Shown: positions 43,128 to 53,731, numbered from the stretch's first letter. The stretch is 64,000 nucleotides of DNA from Streptococcus infantis (GCF_019929665.1 NZ_JAHZPZ010000001.1:62001-126000); one strand, 5' to 3'. A program made the numbers and translations. The notes: generated from the letters alone by a model not told the origin.

Positions 43128-45344
43128 ATGCCAAAAGAAGTAATTTATTCTGGCGATGAAGTCGTCGCTTTAACGCAACAATATTTATCGAAAGAAGATG
43201 TGGCTTTTGTACACAAGGCCTTGGTTTACGCTGTAGAATGTCATAGTGGGCAGTATCGTAAATCAGGTGAGCCTTACATCATCCACCCTATTCAGGTAGC
43301 AGGTATTTTAGCCAAGCTCAAGCTAGACGCTGTCACTGTTGCTTGTGGTTTTTTGCATGACGTGGTAGAGGACACAGATGCTACTTTGGATGACTTAGAG
43401 CGCGAGTTTGGCCATGATGTTCGAGTGATTGTAGACGGTGTTACCAAGCTTGGTAAGGTCGAATACAAGTCTATAGAAGAGCAGTTGGCTGAGAATCACC
43501 GCAAGATGCTTATGGCCATGTCAGAGGATATTCGCGTTATCTTGGTAAAACTCTCTGACCGCCTGCACAATATGCGTACCCTCACGCATCTTCGTAAGGA
43601 CAAGCAAGAACGTATTTCCCGAGAAACTATGGAAATCTACGCACCACTTGCTCACCGTCTGGGGATTTCAAGTGTTAAGTGGGAACTAGAGGATCTTTCC
43701 TTCCGTTACCTCAATCCGACAGAGTTTTACAAGATAACTCACATGATGAAGGAGAAACGTCAAGAACGTGAAGCCTTGGTCGATGAAGTTGTGACAAAAC
43801 TTGAGGAGTATTCATCTGAGCGCAATCTTACAGGAAAAATCTATGGTCGTCCTAAGCATATCTACTCTATTTACCGTAAAATGCAGGACAAGAAAAAACG
43901 ATTTGAGGAAATCTATGACCTGATTGCCATTCGCTGTATTTTAGACACTCAAAGCGATGTCTATGCCATGTTGGGTTACGTTCATGAGCTATGGAAACCA
44001 ATGCCAGGCCGTTTCAAGGATTATATTGCCAATCGTAAGGCCAATGGTTACCAGTCTATCCATACGACTGTTTATGGACCAAAAGGACCGATCGAGTTCC
44101 AGATTCGTACCAAGGAAATGCACGAGGTTGCTGAGTACGGGGTTGCGGCTCACTGGGCCTACAAAAAAGGAATGAAAGGCCAAGTTAATAGTAAAGAATC
44201 TGCGATTGGGATGAACTGGATCAAGGAGATGATGGAGCTCCAAGACCAGGCGGATGATGCCAAGGAATTTGTAGATACTGTCAAAGAAAACTATCTGGCA
44301 GAAGAGATTTATGTCTTTACTCCAGATGGGGCGGTTCGTTCTCTTCCAAAGGATTCGGGACCGATTGACTTTGCCTATGAGATTCATACCAAGATCGGGG
44401 AAAAAGCAACTGGTGCCAAGGTCAATGGCCGTATGGTACCCTTGACTACCAAGCTGAAAACAGGGGACCAGGTTGAAATCATCACCAATCCAAATTCATT
44501 TGGACCAAGCCGCGACTGGCTCAACATGGTTAAGACCAGTAAGGCTCGCAACAAAATTCGTCAATTCTTTAAAAACCAAGATAAAGAATTGTCCATCAAT
44601 AAAGGCCGTGAAATGCTGATTAGTCAGCTCCAAGAAAACGGCTATGTGGCCAATAAATTTATGGACAAGCGCCACATGGATGAAGTCCTTCAAAAAACCA
44701 GCTACAAGACAGAAGAAGCCCTTTTTGCAGCCATTGGTTTTGGAGAAATCGGAGCCATTACCGTCTTCAACCGTTTGACGGAAAAAGAACGTCGTGAAGA
44801 AGAACGTGCCAAGGCTAAGGCAGAAGCAGAAGAACTGGTCAAGGGTGGCGAAGTCAAGGTAGAGAACAAGGACACGCTTAAGGTGAAGCATGAGGGTGGA
44901 GTTGTCATCCAAGGTGCTTCTGGGCTCTTGGTCCGGATTGCCAAATGTTGTAACCCTGTTCCAGGAGATGATATCGTTGGTTATATTACCAAAGGTCGCG
45001 GAGTTGCCATCCACCGTGTGGACTGTATGAACCTTCGTTCACAGGAAAACTATGAGCAACGTCTGCTAGATGTTGAATGGGAAGACCAATTTTCAACCAA
45101 GGAATATATGGCTCATATCGATATCTATGGACTCAACCGTTCTGGTCTTTTGAATGATATCTTGCAAGTCCTATCAAACACAACTAAGAATATTTCTTCG
45201 GTTAATGCCCAACCGACCAAGGACATGAAATTTGCCAATATCCATGTATCCTTTGGAATTTCTAACCTTTCAATGTTGACAACGGTAGTTGATAAGATTA
45301 AGAGTGTACCAGAAGTCTACTCAGTCAAACGGACCAATGGTTAA
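43128..45344 (+). CDS. rel: Bifunctional (p)ppGpp synthetase/hydrolase
   Basis: 738 residues with the full Rel layout: HD hydrolase (HPIQVAGIL, FLHDVVEDTD), synthetase (NGYQSIHTTVYGP), TGS (VFTPDGAVRSLPKDSGPIDFAY), a zinc-finger-like domain (CCNPVPGDDIVGYIT) and a C-terminal ACT domain. It makes and degrades (p)ppGpp in the stringent response. dtd follows 30 bases downstream, a common gene pair in Firmicutes. Confidence 0.96.
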   Translation: MPKEVIYSGDEVVALTQQYLSKEDVAFVHKALVYAVECHSGQYRKSGEPYIIHPIQVAGILAKLKLDAVTVACGFLHDVVEDTDATLDDLEREFGHDVRVIVDGVTKLGKVEYKSIEEQLAENHRKMLMAMSEDIRVILVKLSDRLHNMRTLTHLRKDKQERISRETMEIYAPLAHRLGISSVKWELEDLSFRYLNPTEFYKITHMMKEKRQEREALVDEVVTKLEEYSSERNLTGKIYGRPKHIYSIYRKMQDKKKRFEEIYDLIAIRCILDTQSDVYAMLGYVHELWKPMPGRFKDYIANRKANGYQSIHTTVYGPKGPIEFQIRTKEMHEVAEYGVAAHWAYKKGMKGQVNSKESAIGMNWIKEMMELQDQADDAKEFVDTVKENYLAEEIYVFTPDGAVRSLPKDSGPIDFAYEIHTKIGEKATGAKVNGRMVPLTTKLKTGDQVEIITNPNSFGPSRDWLNMVKTSKARNKIRQFFKNQDKELSINKGREMLISQLQENGYVANKFMDKRHMDEVLQKTSYKTEEALFAAIGFGEIGAITVFNRLTEKERREEERAKAKAEAEELVKGGEVKVENKDTLKVKHEGGVVIQGASGLLVRIAKCCNPVPGDDIVGYITKGRGVAIHRVDCMNLRSQENYEQRLLDVEWEDQFSTKEYMAHIDIYGLNRSGLLNDILQVLSNTTKNISSVNAQPTKDMKFANIHVSFGISNLSMLTTVVDKIKSVPEVYSVKRTNG

Positions 45345-45374
45345 GTTAGCTCGATACAGTCAGAAAGGATTTCT

Positions 45375-45818
45375 ATGAAAATCATCGTTCAGCGAGTCAA
45401 GCAAGCTCAGGTTTCTATTGAGGGGCAGATTCATGCTCAAATCAAACAAGGCCTCTTGCTCCTAGTGGGTGTTGGACCTGAGGATCAGCAAGAGGATTTG
45501 GAGTATGCAGTTAGAAAACTGGTCAATATGCGGATCTTTTCGGATGACGAAGGCAAGATGAACCTATCTGTTAAGGATATCCAAGGAGAAATTCTCTCCA
45601 TCTCTCAATTCACTCTGTTTGCTGATACCAAAAAAGGCAATCGTCCAGCCTTTACAGGCGCCGCTAAACCAGATATGGCTGAGGCCTTCTATCAAGATTT
45701 TAACAAGGAACTAGCCAAGGAAGTTCCTGTTGAGACAGGAGCCTTTGGAGCAGATATGCAGGTTCAACTGGTCAATGATGGGCCGGTAACTATCATCCTT
45801 GATACAAAAAATAGATAA
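45375..45818 (+). CDS. dtd: D-aminoacyl-tRNA deacylase
   Basis: 147 residues with both signature motifs: [15 protein letters not shown] (substrate pocket) and NDGPVTI (the Gly-Pro chirality filter). Removes D-amino acids from tRNA. AAAGGAT lies before the ATG; operon with rel. Confidence 0.95.
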   Translation: MKIIVQRVKQAQVSIEGQIHAQIKQGLLLLVGVGPEDQQEDLEYAVRKLVNMRIFSDDEGKMNLSVKDIQGEILSISQFTLFADTKKGNRPAFTGAAKPDMAEAFYQDFNKELAKEVPVETGAFGADMQVQLVNDGPVTIILDTKNR

Positions 45819-45819
45819 G

Positions 45820-45849
45820 AAAAACCATGCTTGTTAGCTTGGTTTTTTT
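45820..45849. terminator. Terminator between dtd and psaR
   Basis: AAAACCATGC-TTGTTA-GCTTGGTTTT with an A-run and a T-run, so it can serve both convergent genes. Confidence 0.8.
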
Positions 45850-45858
45850 GTGACGTAT

Positions 45859-46509
45859 TTAGTTCATTTTTTCAACATAGAGCTGTTTGGCGATTTCTAG
45901 ACTTACCAAGAGTTCTTCATTCTTGTGAATCAAAGTAAAGGTATTAGAGAAATCATCAAACTGTTGAACTTGGAGTTTGTCTCCGATATTGATGGCATGT
46001 TTTTCCAGATATTTTAGGAGATCAAAGCTATCGTGAACCCGAGTTAGGAGATAGGTTCCAGCTTCTTTGGTTTCTGATAGTGGTAGGTTGTTGATTTCAA
46101 CCAAAAGCTCTCCCTTAGCAGGAATGGTACCACCGTGAGGGCAAGTTTTTGGGAAACCTAGCATACTTTCTAATCTCTCTACAAAAAAGTCTGAAACGGT
46201 ATGTTCTAATACTTCAGCTTCCTCATGAATTTGGTCACTGGTATAGTCTAGATGGTGAACCAGAAAAACCTCAATCAGACGATGTTTACGATAAAGTTCT
46301 GATACAAGTGTTAGACCAATATTGGTTAGCAAGTATCCTTTTTTCTTATCTTTTAAGATGAGATTTTCAGACTGCATGCGCTTAATCATTTCAGTTACAG
46401 CTGGAGGAGATACCTGCATCCGAGCAGCAATTTCCTTATTTGTAATCTTAGGAACATCCATGCCAATCTCATAAATACATTTTAAGTAGTCTTCTTTATT
46501 TGGTGTCAT
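45859..46509 (-). CDS. psaR: Manganese-dependent repressor PsaR (DtxR/MntR family)
   Basis: 216 residues from MTPNKEDYLKCIYE, with AAGGAAAT upstream; the open frame extends nine codons further. N-terminal winged helix (KITNKEIAARMQVSPPAVTEMIKRM), a metal-binding dimerisation domain (RLIEVFLVHHL, HEEAEVLEHTVSD, CPHGGTIP) and a C-terminal FeoA/SH3-like domain. With Mn2+ bound it represses psaBCA; its operator is visible at 49777-49790. Convergent with dtd. Confidence 0.93.
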   Translation of the reverse strand: MTPNKEDYLKCIYEIGMDVPKITNKEIAARMQVSPPAVTEMIKRMQSENLILKDKKKGYLLTNIGLTLVSELYRKHRLIEVFLVHHLDYTSDQIHEEAEVLEHTVSDFFVERLESMLGFPKTCPHGGTIPAKGELLVEINNLPLSETKEAGTYLLTRVHDSFDLLKYLEKHAINIGDKLQVQQFDDFSNTFTLIHKNEELLVSLEIAKQLYVEKMN

Positions 46510-46546
46510 TCGCATTTCCTTGTTTATTATCTCCATCTAGTATACC

Positions 46547-46572
46547 AAAAAAAGCTAGATTTCTCTAGCTTC
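46547..46572 (-). terminator. Terminator after tpxD (minus strand)
   Basis: On the minus strand AAGCTAGAG-AAAT-CTAGCTT followed by T-run. Confidence 0.75.
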
Positions 46573-46590
46573 TTGCTACAAGAGCTTGAC

Positions 46591-47085
46591 TTAGTTGAGT
46601 TCTTTTGCAGCAGCAATAGCGGCTTCAAAGTCTGGTTCGCTGTTGATATTGTCTACGTATTCAACGTAGCGGATGGTATTATCGGTATCGAGAACAAAAA
46701 CTGCGCGTGCAAGCAGATGCCATTCATTGATTAAGAGGGCGTAATCGCGTCCAAAGGAGTGGTCGAAGTAGTCTGAAAGCATGATGGCATTCTCAATTCC
46801 CTCAGCACCACACCAGCGTTTTTGAGCGAAGGGGAGGTCCATAGATACCGTTAGGACAACAGTGTTGTCTAAGCTAGCCAATTCTTGGTTAAAGCGACGA
46901 GTCTGTAGCGAGCAGATGCCTGTATCGATAGAAGGGATGACACTCAAGATCTTTTTCTTGCCTTCAAAGTCAGCCAGTGTTTTTTTAGAGAGGTCAGTCG
47001 TTGTGAGCGAGAAGTCAAGCGCCTTATCACCTACTTGTAGTTGTTTTCCTGTGAATGTCACAGGATTTCCAAGGAATGTAGTCAT
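46591..47085 (-). CDS. tpxD: Thiol peroxidase TpxD (PsaD)
   Basis: 164 residues. The peroxidatic cysteine lies in [16 protein letters not shown] and the resolving cysteine in [12 protein letters not shown], the Tpx pair. It removes H2O2, which these streptococci produce in quantity. Directly downstream of psaBCA, as in pneumococcus, but with a terminator-like hairpin between, so expression may be partly separate. Confidence 0.94.
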   Translation of the reverse strand: MTTFLGNPVTFTGKQLQVGDKALDFSLTTTDLSKKTLADFEGKKKILSVIPSIDTGICSLQTRRFNQELASLDNTVVLTVSMDLPFAQKRWCGAEGIENAIMLSDYFDHSFGRDYALLINEWHLLARAVFVLDTDNTIRYVEYVDNINSEPDFEAAIAAAKELN

Positions 47086-47164
47086 AAGCTACTCCAATCT
47101 TTTTTCTTTCATTTTACATTAAACGTTCAGACTTTTCCAATAGTTTGACCGAAAATTGATTAGA

Positions 47165-47197
47165 CAAAAAACGCCAATACAAGGAGAATGACGTTTT
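47165..47197 (-). terminator. Terminator after psaA (minus strand)
   Basis: AAAAAACGTCA...TTGGCGTTTTTT, a hairpin with A-run and T-run between psaA and tpxD. Confidence 0.7.
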
Positions 47198-47205
47198 TTA
47201 AATGT

Positions 47206-48138
47206 TTATTTTGCCAATCCTTCAGCAATCTTTTCAAGGTTGTATTTCATCATGTTGTAGTAGCTGTCACCTTCTTTACCTTCTTCAGCGATTGAGTCAG
47301 TAAAGATTTGTGCGTAAATTGGAATATTTGTGTCTTGTGAAACAGTCTTCATTGGACGATCATCGACACTGGATTCAACAAATAGTGATGGAACTTTCAT
47401 TTGGCGAAGTTTTTCAACCAAAGTCTTGATTTGGTCAGGTGTTCCTTCTTCTTCAGTATTGATTTCCCAGATGTAGGCACTTGGGACACCGTAAGCTTTA
47501 GAGAAGTATTTGAAGCATCCTTCGCTGGTTACGATGAGTTTCTTGTCCGCATCAATAGCGTTAAATTTCTCTTTGGCTTCCTTGTCAAGCTTGTCTAGTT
47601 TTTCAGTGTATTCTTTGAGATTCTTTTCGTAGAATTCCTTGTTGCTAGGGTCTTTGGCGATGAGTTGCTTAGCAATATTTTGAGCATAGATGATCCCATT
47701 TTCAAGATTGAGCCAAGCGTGTGGGTCTTCTTTCCCTTTTTCATTTTCCCCTTCTAGGTAGATGACATCAACGCCTTCACTAACTGCAAAGTAGTCTTTG
47801 TTTTCAGTTTTCTTAGCATTCTCAACTAATTTTGTAAACCAGGCATTTCCACCTGTTTCAAGGTTGATACCATTGTAGAAAATTAAGTCGGCTTGCGAAG
47901 TTTTCTTGACGTCTTCTGGTAGTGGCTCGTACTCGTGTGGATCTTGTCCTACAGGCACGATACTATGAAGATCAATCTTGTCTCCTGCGATATTTTTAGT
48001 AATATCAGCGATGATAGAGTTAGTTGCTACAACCTTTAGTTTTTGGTTTGTAGATGCTGTGTCTTTTTTTCCGCTAGCACAGGCAGCTAATCCAATGATA
48101 GCAAGAAAAAGAACAAGCAATGTACCTAATTTTTTCAT
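47206..48138 (-). CDS. psaA: Manganese-binding lipoprotein PsaA
   Basis: 310 residues from [12 protein letters not shown] with GGAGG upstream; the open frame begins nine codons earlier without a good ribosome site. Lipoprotein signal ending in the lipobox LAAC. Metal ligands of the PsaA family are recognisable in GQDPHEYEP and DPHAWLN. It captures Mn2+ for PsaBC. Last gene of psaBCA. Confidence 0.96.
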   Translation of the reverse strand: MKKLGTLLVLFLAIIGLAACASGKKDTASTNQKLKVVATNSIIADITKNIAGDKIDLHSIVPVGQDPHEYEPLPEDVKKTSQADLIFYNGINLETGGNAWFTKLVENAKKTENKDYFAVSEGVDVIYLEGENEKGKEDPHAWLNLENGIIYAQNIAKQLIAKDPSNKEFYEKNLKEYTEKLDKLDKEAKEKFNAIDADKKLIVTSEGCFKYFSKAYGVPSAYIWEINTEEEGTPDQIKTLVEKLRQMKVPSLFVESSVDDRPMKTVSQDTNIPIYAQIFTDSIAEEGKEGDSYYNMMKYNLEKIAEGLAK

Positions 48139-48164
48139 TATATTCCTCCAGAGGGGCTCCCTCA

Positions 48165-49013
48165 TTATTGTTTGATTTTTTTATTTTTCAGCTTCAGATA
48201 ACGTTGTTTTGGTGCGATAAAGAAACTGATGAGAAAGAAACTTGCAGATGTCAGCACGATACTTGAACCTGCAGCCAGGTTAAAGCTATAACCGATAAAA
48301 AGTCCCAAGACAGAAGCTAGAGCTCCCAAGCCTGATGAAAGAAAAATCATGGTCTTTAGACTATTGGCGTAAAGATAAGCTGTCGCGGCTGGAGTAATCA
48401 GCATGGCTACGATAAGGATGGTTCCGACACTTTGCATAGCAGTCACTGACACCAAAGTCAAGAGTATCATGAGTAGATAGTGGTAGAAATTAACTGGCAT
48501 GCCCATAGCTTTGGCTAGGAGTTCATCAAAGGATGTAATCAAGAGTTGCTTGAAGAAAATCCCGATAATCAATAGAATGAGAGCTCCCATACCGATGGTA
48601 ATATACATGTCTATGTCTTGCACAGCTAAGATATTCCCAAAGAGAATATGGAAGAGGTCAGTCGAGCTTTTAGCCACACTAATCAAGATAATGCCCAGAG
48701 CCAATAAAGATGAAAAGGTAATCCCAATGGCAGTGTCACTCTTGATAATAGAGTTCCCCTTGATGTAGGTGATGATGACAGAGGCAAGCAGTCCAAAGAT
48801 GATAGCACCAATAAAGAAGTCAATTCCTAAAATAAAAGAAAGAGCTACACCTGGTAAGACAGCGTGCGAGATAGCATCTCCCATAAGGGACATACCACGG
48901 AGAATGATAAAGCATCCGACCGCTCCAGCAACAATACCAATCACAACAGCTGTAATCAAGGCATTTTGGAGAAAGTGGAAGTTCTGCAATCCATCTATAA
49001 ATTCTGCAATCAT
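48165..49013 (-). CDS. psaC: Manganese ABC importer permease PsaC
   Basis: 282 residues, about eight hydrophobic helices of the ABC-3 metal-permease family ([45 protein letters not shown]). Overlaps the psaB end by four bases, and 26 bases separate it from psaA. Confidence 0.95.
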   Translation of the reverse strand: MIAEFIDGLQNFHFLQNALITAVVIGIVAGAVGCFIILRGMSLMGDAISHAVLPGVALSFILGIDFFIGAIIFGLLASVIITYIKGNSIIKSDTAIGITFSSLLALGIILISVAKSSTDLFHILFGNILAVQDIDMYITIGMGALILLIIGIFFKQLLITSFDELLAKAMGMPVNFYHYLLMILLTLVSVTAMQSVGTILIVAMLITPAATAYLYANSLKTMIFLSSGLGALASVLGLFIGYSFNLAAGSSIVLTSASFFLISFFIAPKQRYLKLKNKKIKQ

Positions 49014-49732
49014 AGGTCACCTCCATTGAAAAAGAGTCGGTCACCATAAGCTTGTTTGAGATTGGCTTGGGTGAAGGTCTCCTTTGTTGGACCAAAGGCA
49101 ATTAGCTCCTTGTTGAGAAGGAGTACCTGGTCAAAATAATGGGCAACCTTGCCGAGGTCATGGTGAACGATAAGGACAGTCTTGCCAGCTTTTTTAAGTT
49201 CTCTCAGCGTGTTCATGATGATCTCTTCACTGACAGAGTCAATCCCCACAAAGGGCTCGTCTAAGAGAATATAATCAGCATCTTGAACTAGACAACGGGC
49301 AATCAAGACACGCTGGAATTGGCCACCAGAGAGTTGACTAATCTGACGATCTGCGTAGTCAGAAAGTCCAACAATTTCTAGTGCTTCAGCCACCTTTTGC
49401 CAGTGGTTTGCTTTTAAAGTGTGAAAGAGTGGAATGGATGGATAGAGTCCCAGAGAGACACACTCTTTTACCTTGATAGGGAAGTTGTAGTCGATATGAA
49501 TTTTTTGCTCGACATAGGCAACTTTCTTAAGAGATTTTTTCATTTCTTTATCTTCGATAAAAGCATGTCCTTCATGTGGGATAATGCCCAGCATACCTTT
49601 TAATAATGTTGATTTCCCGGCGCCGTTTGGACCAATAATTCCGGTAATCGTTGGTCCTTGGAGCACTAGTGAAATATCCTTAAGTGCCAACGTTTCTTTG
49701 TAGGAGACACTGAGGTTTTCGATACGTATCAT
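49010..49732 (-). CDS. psaB: Manganese ABC importer ATPase PsaB
   Basis: 240 residues: Walker [10 protein letters not shown], signature LSGGQFQRV, Walker [13 protein letters not shown], switch histidine in VHHD. First gene of psaBCA, preceded by AGGAGG and a TTGACT-17-TATATT promoter overlapped by a PsaR operator. Powers Mn2+ import. Confidence 0.95.
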   Translation of the reverse strand: MIRIENLSVSYKETLALKDISLVLQGPTITGIIGPNGAGKSTLLKGMLGIIPHEGHAFIEDKEMKKSLKKVAYVEQKIHIDYNFPIKVKECVSLGLYPSIPLFHTLKANHWQKVAEALEIVGLSDYADRQISQLSGGQFQRVLIARCLVQDADYILLDEPFVGIDSVSEEIIMNTLRELKKAGKTVLIVHHDLGKVAHYFDQVLLLNKELIAFGPTKETFTQANLKQAYGDRLFFNGGDL

Positions 49733-49756
49733 ACAGTTGTATTCCTCCTGGATTTT

Positions 49757-49790
49757 AATATACCTTAATTTTATTTTTAAGTCAAGTTAA
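49757..49790 (-). promoter_or_regulatory. psaBCA promoter with PsaR operator
   Basis: Minus strand: TTGACT (49780-49785), 17 bases, TATATT (49757-49762). The -35 box sits inside TTAACTTGACTTAA (49777-49790), an imperfect palindrome matching the PsaR/SloR-type operator as I recall it. Bound Mn-PsaR would cover the -35 box and repress. Confidence 0.8.
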
Positions 49791-49911
49791 TTTTGGTAAA
49801 AATTTAAAATATTAATGATGAAATCGATCAGTAAGAGACGGCATTTTTAATTGCATTCCCCAGGGATTTTTGCTAAGCTAAGAATAAGTGAAAAATGAAA
49901 GCGAGAACAAG

Positions 49912-51804
49912 ATGACACGATATCAAGATGATTTTTATGATGCTATAAATGGTGAGTGGGAAAAGACTGCGGTCATTCCAGCTGACAAATCGCGAACAGG
50001 TGGTTTTATCGACCTTGATGAAGAAATCGAAGACTTGATGCTAACAACAACTGACAAGTGGTTGGCTGGAGAAGATGTTCCTGAAGATCCCATCCTAGCA
50101 AACTTTGTCAAATACCATCGTATGGTCAGAGATTTCGACAAGCGAGAAGCTGATGGCATCAAGCCAGTCCTTCTTATGCTTAAGGAATACCAAGATTTGG
50201 AGAGCTTCGCGGACTTCGCAAGTAAACTAGCAGCATTTGAATTAGCTGGCAAACCAAACTTCCTTCCATTTGGAGTATCACCAGACTTTATGGATGCTAG
50301 AACCAATGTTCTCTGGGCTAGTGCTCCAGGAACTATTTTGCCTGATACAACCTACTATGCGGAAGACCATCCTCAGCGTGAGGAATTATTGAACCTTTGG
50401 AAAGAAAGTACTTCTAATCTCCTCAAAGCCTATAACTTCTCAGATGAAGAAATCGAAGACTTGCTAGAGAAACGATTGGAATTGGACAGTCGCATCGCAG
50501 CTGTGGTGCTTTCTAACGAAGAAAGTTCAGAATATGCCAAACTCTATCATCCATATGCTTATGAAGATTTCAAAAAGTTTGCGCCTGCCTTACCTCTAGA
50601 TGACTTCTTCCAAGCAGTGATTGGTCAAACTCCAGATAAGGTTATCGTAGATGAGGAACGTTTCTGGCAAGCGGCAGAGCAATTCTATAGTGAAGAAGCT
50701 TGGCCTTTGCTCAAGGCAAGCTTGATCTTGAGTGTGGTCAACCTTTCAACGAGCTATTTGACAGATGAGATTCGTATCTTGTCAGGTGCTTATGGCCGTG
50801 CTCTTTCAGGAGTTCCAGAGGCTCAAGACAAGCGCAAGGCTGCTTACCATTTAGCTCAAGGACCATTTAAACAAGCTCTCGGCCTTTGGTATGCCCACGA
50901 AAAATTCTCTCCAGAAGCCAAGGCAGACGTAGAGAAAAAAGTGGCGACCATGATTGACGTTTATAAGGAACGTTTGGCTAAAAATGACTGGCTGACTCCT
51001 GAAACTCGAGAAAAAGCCATCGTCAAACTCAATGTCATCAAGCCTTATATCGGTTATCCAGAAGAACTGCCAGCTCGCTATAAGGACAAGGTTGTAGATG
51101 AATCTGCTAGCCTCTTTGAGAATGCCCTAGCCTTTGCGCGTGTGGAAATTAAGCACAGTTGGAGCAAGTGGAATCAGCCGGTTGATTACAAGGAGTGGGG
51201 AATGCCTGCTCATATGGTCAATGCCTACTACAATCCACAAAAGAACTTGATTGTCTTCCCAGCTGCTATCTTACAGGCTCCATTCTATGACTTGCATCAG
51301 TCATCTTCTGCCAACTATGGTGGTATTGGTGCGGTTATTGCCCATGAAATTTCTCACGCTTTTGATACTAATGGAGCTTCCTTTGATGAAAATGGAAGTC
51401 TCAAGGATTGGTGGACAGAGAGCGACTACGCAGCCTTTAAAGAAAAAACACAGAAGGTTATCGACCAGTTTGATGGCCAAGAATCTTACGGTGCAAAAAT
51501 TAATGGTAAATTAACTGTATCCGAAAACGTTGCCGACCTTGGAGGAATCGCTGCTGCCCTTGAAGCAGCTAAGAGAGAGCCAGATTTCTCAGCTGAAGAG
51601 TTCTTCCATAACTTTGCTCGTATCTGGCGTATGAAAGGCCGCCCAGAGTTGATGAAACTCATGGCCAGTGTCGATGTGCACGCGCCAGCTAAACTCCGTG
51701 TCAATGTCCAAGTGCCAAACTTTGATGATTTCTTTACAACTTATGATGTCAAAGAAGGCGACGGAATGTGGCGTTCACCAGAAGACCGTGTGATTATTTG
51801 GTAA
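49912..51804 (+). CDS. pepO: Endopeptidase O (M13 metallopeptidase)
   Basis: 630 residues from MTRYQDDFYDAINGEWEK, the usual PepO start; a GTG eight codons upstream is possible, and the ribosome site is weak. Zinc motif HEISH (VIAHEISHAFDTNG) and the third ligand in ENVADLGG identify a neprilysin-type M13 peptidase. No signal peptide is seen, yet pneumococcal PepO is reported at the surface. Divergent from psaBCA, as in pneumococcus. Confidence 0.95.
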   Translation: MTRYQDDFYDAINGEWEKTAVIPADKSRTGGFIDLDEEIEDLMLTTTDKWLAGEDVPEDPILANFVKYHRMVRDFDKREADGIKPVLLMLKEYQDLESFADFASKLAAFELAGKPNFLPFGVSPDFMDARTNVLWASAPGTILPDTTYYAEDHPQREELLNLWKESTSNLLKAYNFSDEEIEDLLEKRLELDSRIAAVVLSNEESSEYAKLYHPYAYEDFKKFAPALPLDDFFQAVIGQTPDKVIVDEERFWQAAEQFYSEEAWPLLKASLILSVVNLSTSYLTDEIRILSGAYGRALSGVPEAQDKRKAAYHLAQGPFKQALGLWYAHEKFSPEAKADVEKKVATMIDVYKERLAKNDWLTPETREKAIVKLNVIKPYIGYPEELPARYKDKVVDESASLFENALAFARVEIKHSWSKWNQPVDYKEWGMPAHMVNAYYNPQKNLIVFPAAILQAPFYDLHQSSSANYGGIGAVIAHEISHAFDTNGASFDENGSLKDWWTESDYAAFKEKTQKVIDQFDGQESYGAKINGKLTVSENVADLGGIAAALEAAKREPDFSAEEFFHNFARIWRMKGRPELMKLMASVDVHAPAKLRVNVQVPNFDDFFTTYDVKEGDGMWRSPEDRVIIW

Positions 51805-51807
51805 TCA

Positions 51808-51838
51808 AAAAACCAAGGATGTTTGATCCTTGGTTTTT
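51808..51838. terminator. Bidirectional terminator between pepO and the MBL-fold gene
   Basis: AAAAAACCAAGGAT-GTTTG-ATCCTTGGTTTTT. Confidence 0.9.
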
Positions 51839-51844
51839 AGTTTG

Positions 51845-52474
51845 CTAGAAAAATGGATTAAAGGTTTTTTCGTGAGCAATGGTCGTAGCTGTACCATGTC
51901 CTGGATAGACGTCGTAGTTAGGGAGGGTGAAGAGCTGGGTTTGGATACTATGAAGGAGTTGTTCCATGCTACCTGTAGGTAGGTCTGTTCGTCCAATAGT
52001 TTCTCGGAAGAGTGCATCACCCGTTAATACTAAGTGCCCATCTGGAAAAACAAATGAAACTCCTCCGATAGAGTGGCCTGGAGTTGGTAAGACTGTGAAG
52101 CGGAAGTCCTCAATCTGATATTCCTCATGAAAGACAAAGGTATGTTCAGCTGGTTTACATACGACATCTGCCATATCGTCGTGTCGAGGAAGACCAGAAA
52201 GATTATCAACAGGAGTATAGAGCCAAGATGCTTCACTTTCTGCCACATACACTGGAGGATTTCCAAAAGTATCTCTGACCAAGTCCAGACTCATAATATG
52301 ATCGTAGTGGGTGTGGGTCAGGAGAATCGCACAGACCGGTTTATTGATGGTTTCGATAGTCTTGCGAATGGCCTCCCAATGGCTACCAGGGTCAACTATA
52401 ATCAGGTGTTGCTCCCCTTCAAGATAATAAGTATTTTCATAGGCGACAGGATTCACAGTTTTATGGATTTTCAT
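51845..52474 (-). CDS. Metallo-beta-lactamase-fold hydrolase (glyoxalase II-like)
   Basis: 209 residues with the metal motif LLTHTHYDH, the later histidine in PTPGHSIGGVSF, DALF (bridging aspartate) and PGHGTATTIAHE at the C-terminus, all of the glyoxalase II-like MBL fold. No C-terminal glyoxalase II helical domain is present, so the substrate is uncertain. GAAAGAGGA precedes the ATG. Sits next to pepO as in pneumococcus; monocistronic. Confidence 0.85.
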   Translation of the reverse strand: MKIHKTVNPVAYENTYYLEGEQHLIIVDPGSHWEAIRKTIETINKPVCAILLTHTHYDHIMSLDLVRDTFGNPPVYVAESEASWLYTPVDNLSGLPRHDDMADVVCKPAEHTFVFHEEYQIEDFRFTVLPTPGHSIGGVSFVFPDGHLVLTGDALFRETIGRTDLPTGSMEQLLHSIQTQLFTLPNYDVYPGHGTATTIAHEKTFNPFF

Positions 52475-52542
52475 AGGATTTCCTCTTTCATAGATTTACA
52501 GTTTCTAGTATAACACAGAAGAATAAAATAAGGAATCAACAA

Positions 52543-52573
52543 GAAAGTCCCTCCATAAAGGAAGGGACTTTTA
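52543..52573 (-). terminator. Terminator after the Mbeg1-like gene (minus strand)
   Basis: AAGTCCCTTCC-TTTAT-GGAGGGACTT hairpin read on the minus strand. Confidence 0.75.
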
Positions 52574-52578
52574 ACTTT

Positions 52579-53655
52579 TTAAAAATGATTTTTCCAGGCT
52601 TGGAAACGTGCATCCAGTAGGAGTTGTGTCAGATTTTTTAAGATTTCAACTTGCTCGGGCTCTAGTGTCTGGGCTTGAGAAACAAGTTGTCGAACATGGT
52701 CGATAGCATTTCTAGAAGATAAATCATTGATGGAAGTGATTCCAGATTCTAGGATGGTTCCGAAAAAGAGATCAAAGTAGAGCTCTAGTTCTTCATCGGG
52801 CACACTGTCCACCCATTCTTTAAGAGTGTCTTTGATTTGGAGACTTTCGCTACTAATTTCCTCTAGTTGGACAAAGTGTTTGTCTTCAACCTGCCAACTA
52901 AAGGTGTCATGCTGGGCAAGACCGCCTAAAGCAGTGCTTCGAACGACGATTTTCTTATCAGGGATTTCCAGCATCATCCCGATGATAGAACCTTGTGGGA
53001 CAAATACTTTTGTTCTTTCCATCATGTTTTGATAGCCAGCTGTTTCGGTCAGTTCCTTGTGAAGTCCAGGCGCATCAAAAGTATAGACGGCGACAATGTT
53101 TTTTTGTAAAAGTGGGTCGAGTTGACTGGCAGCATAGACAGCTAAATTGCCCCCTTTTGAGTGTCCTGCTAGGACCACCTTTTGGTTAGGATGTTGAGCA
53201 AAAAAGTCCTGTAAATACTGGAGAGCATGTTTTTGAGCTGGAATTTCCTTCATATAGGTCATATGGAAATCTTCTTTCCAACCAATAATACTGTCGTCTG
53301 TGCCACGAAAGACAATCAGATAGGTATCTAGGTTCAGACGATAGGTCATAGCAGCGAATTGCTTTTGGAGTTCTTCATCAATATCGTTGACAAAGTTAGA
53401 GAGCTTGCTATTTTTAAAACGCTTGTGTGTGGAGAGTTGATCTAAGAGTTGCAGACGTTCTTTATTAGTCAACACGTTAATGTCACGAGGAACACGTGTT
53501 GCGACATCTAGTAAGCGATTATCTGATTCGTCTAGTAAGTTATCAAAAGACAGATAAGTCAGCTCAGTCAGAGCAAGTACATCCAGTTCATTTAATGGGA
53601 TATCATAAAAAGAATCGTATTGAACATCAGTTAGATAGTCAAAAATATTGGCCAT
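52579..53655 (-). CDS. Mbeg1-like (DUF2974) alpha/beta hydrolase
   Basis: 358 residues from MANIFDYLTDVQYDSFYDIPLNELD with AAAGGAA upstream; the open frame runs nine codons further. Contains the nucleophile elbow LAGHSKGGNLAVYAA (GxSxG) and FRGTDDSIIGWKEDF, typical of the lipase-like Mbeg1/DUF2974 family. No signal peptide. Substrate unknown. Divergent from the two-component genes. Confidence 0.8.
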   Translation of the reverse strand: MANIFDYLTDVQYDSFYDIPLNELDVLALTELTYLSFDNLLDESDNRLLDVATRVPRDINVLTNKERLQLLDQLSTHKRFKNSKLSNFVNDIDEELQKQFAAMTYRLNLDTYLIVFRGTDDSIIGWKEDFHMTYMKEIPAQKHALQYLQDFFAQHPNQKVVLAGHSKGGNLAVYAASQLDPLLQKNIVAVYTFDAPGLHKELTETAGYQNMMERTKVFVPQGSIIGMMLEIPDKKIVVRSTALGGLAQHDTFSWQVEDKHFVQLEEISSESLQIKDTLKEWVDSVPDEELELYFDLFFGTILESGITSINDLSSRNAIDHVRQLVSQAQTLEPEQVEILKNLTQLLLDARFQAWKNHF

Positions 53656-53722
53656 GAGAATTCCTTTCTTAACTTTTATCATATCAGATTTACATCAATT
53701 TTGCTAGTAGTCAGGAGAATTT

Positions 53723-53731
53723 TGCTATAAT
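53723..53731 (+). promoter_or_regulatory. Extended -10 promoter of the two-component operon
   Basis: TGCTATAAT (TATAAT at 53726-53731), 19 bases before the response regulator ATG. Confidence 0.7.

Noticed and set aside
44496..45014. 172-codon antisense ORF within rel
   Set aside because: Shadow of the rel coding sequence with no ribosome site. The same reasoning removes the long antisense ORFs at 8255-8761 and 36867-37409.
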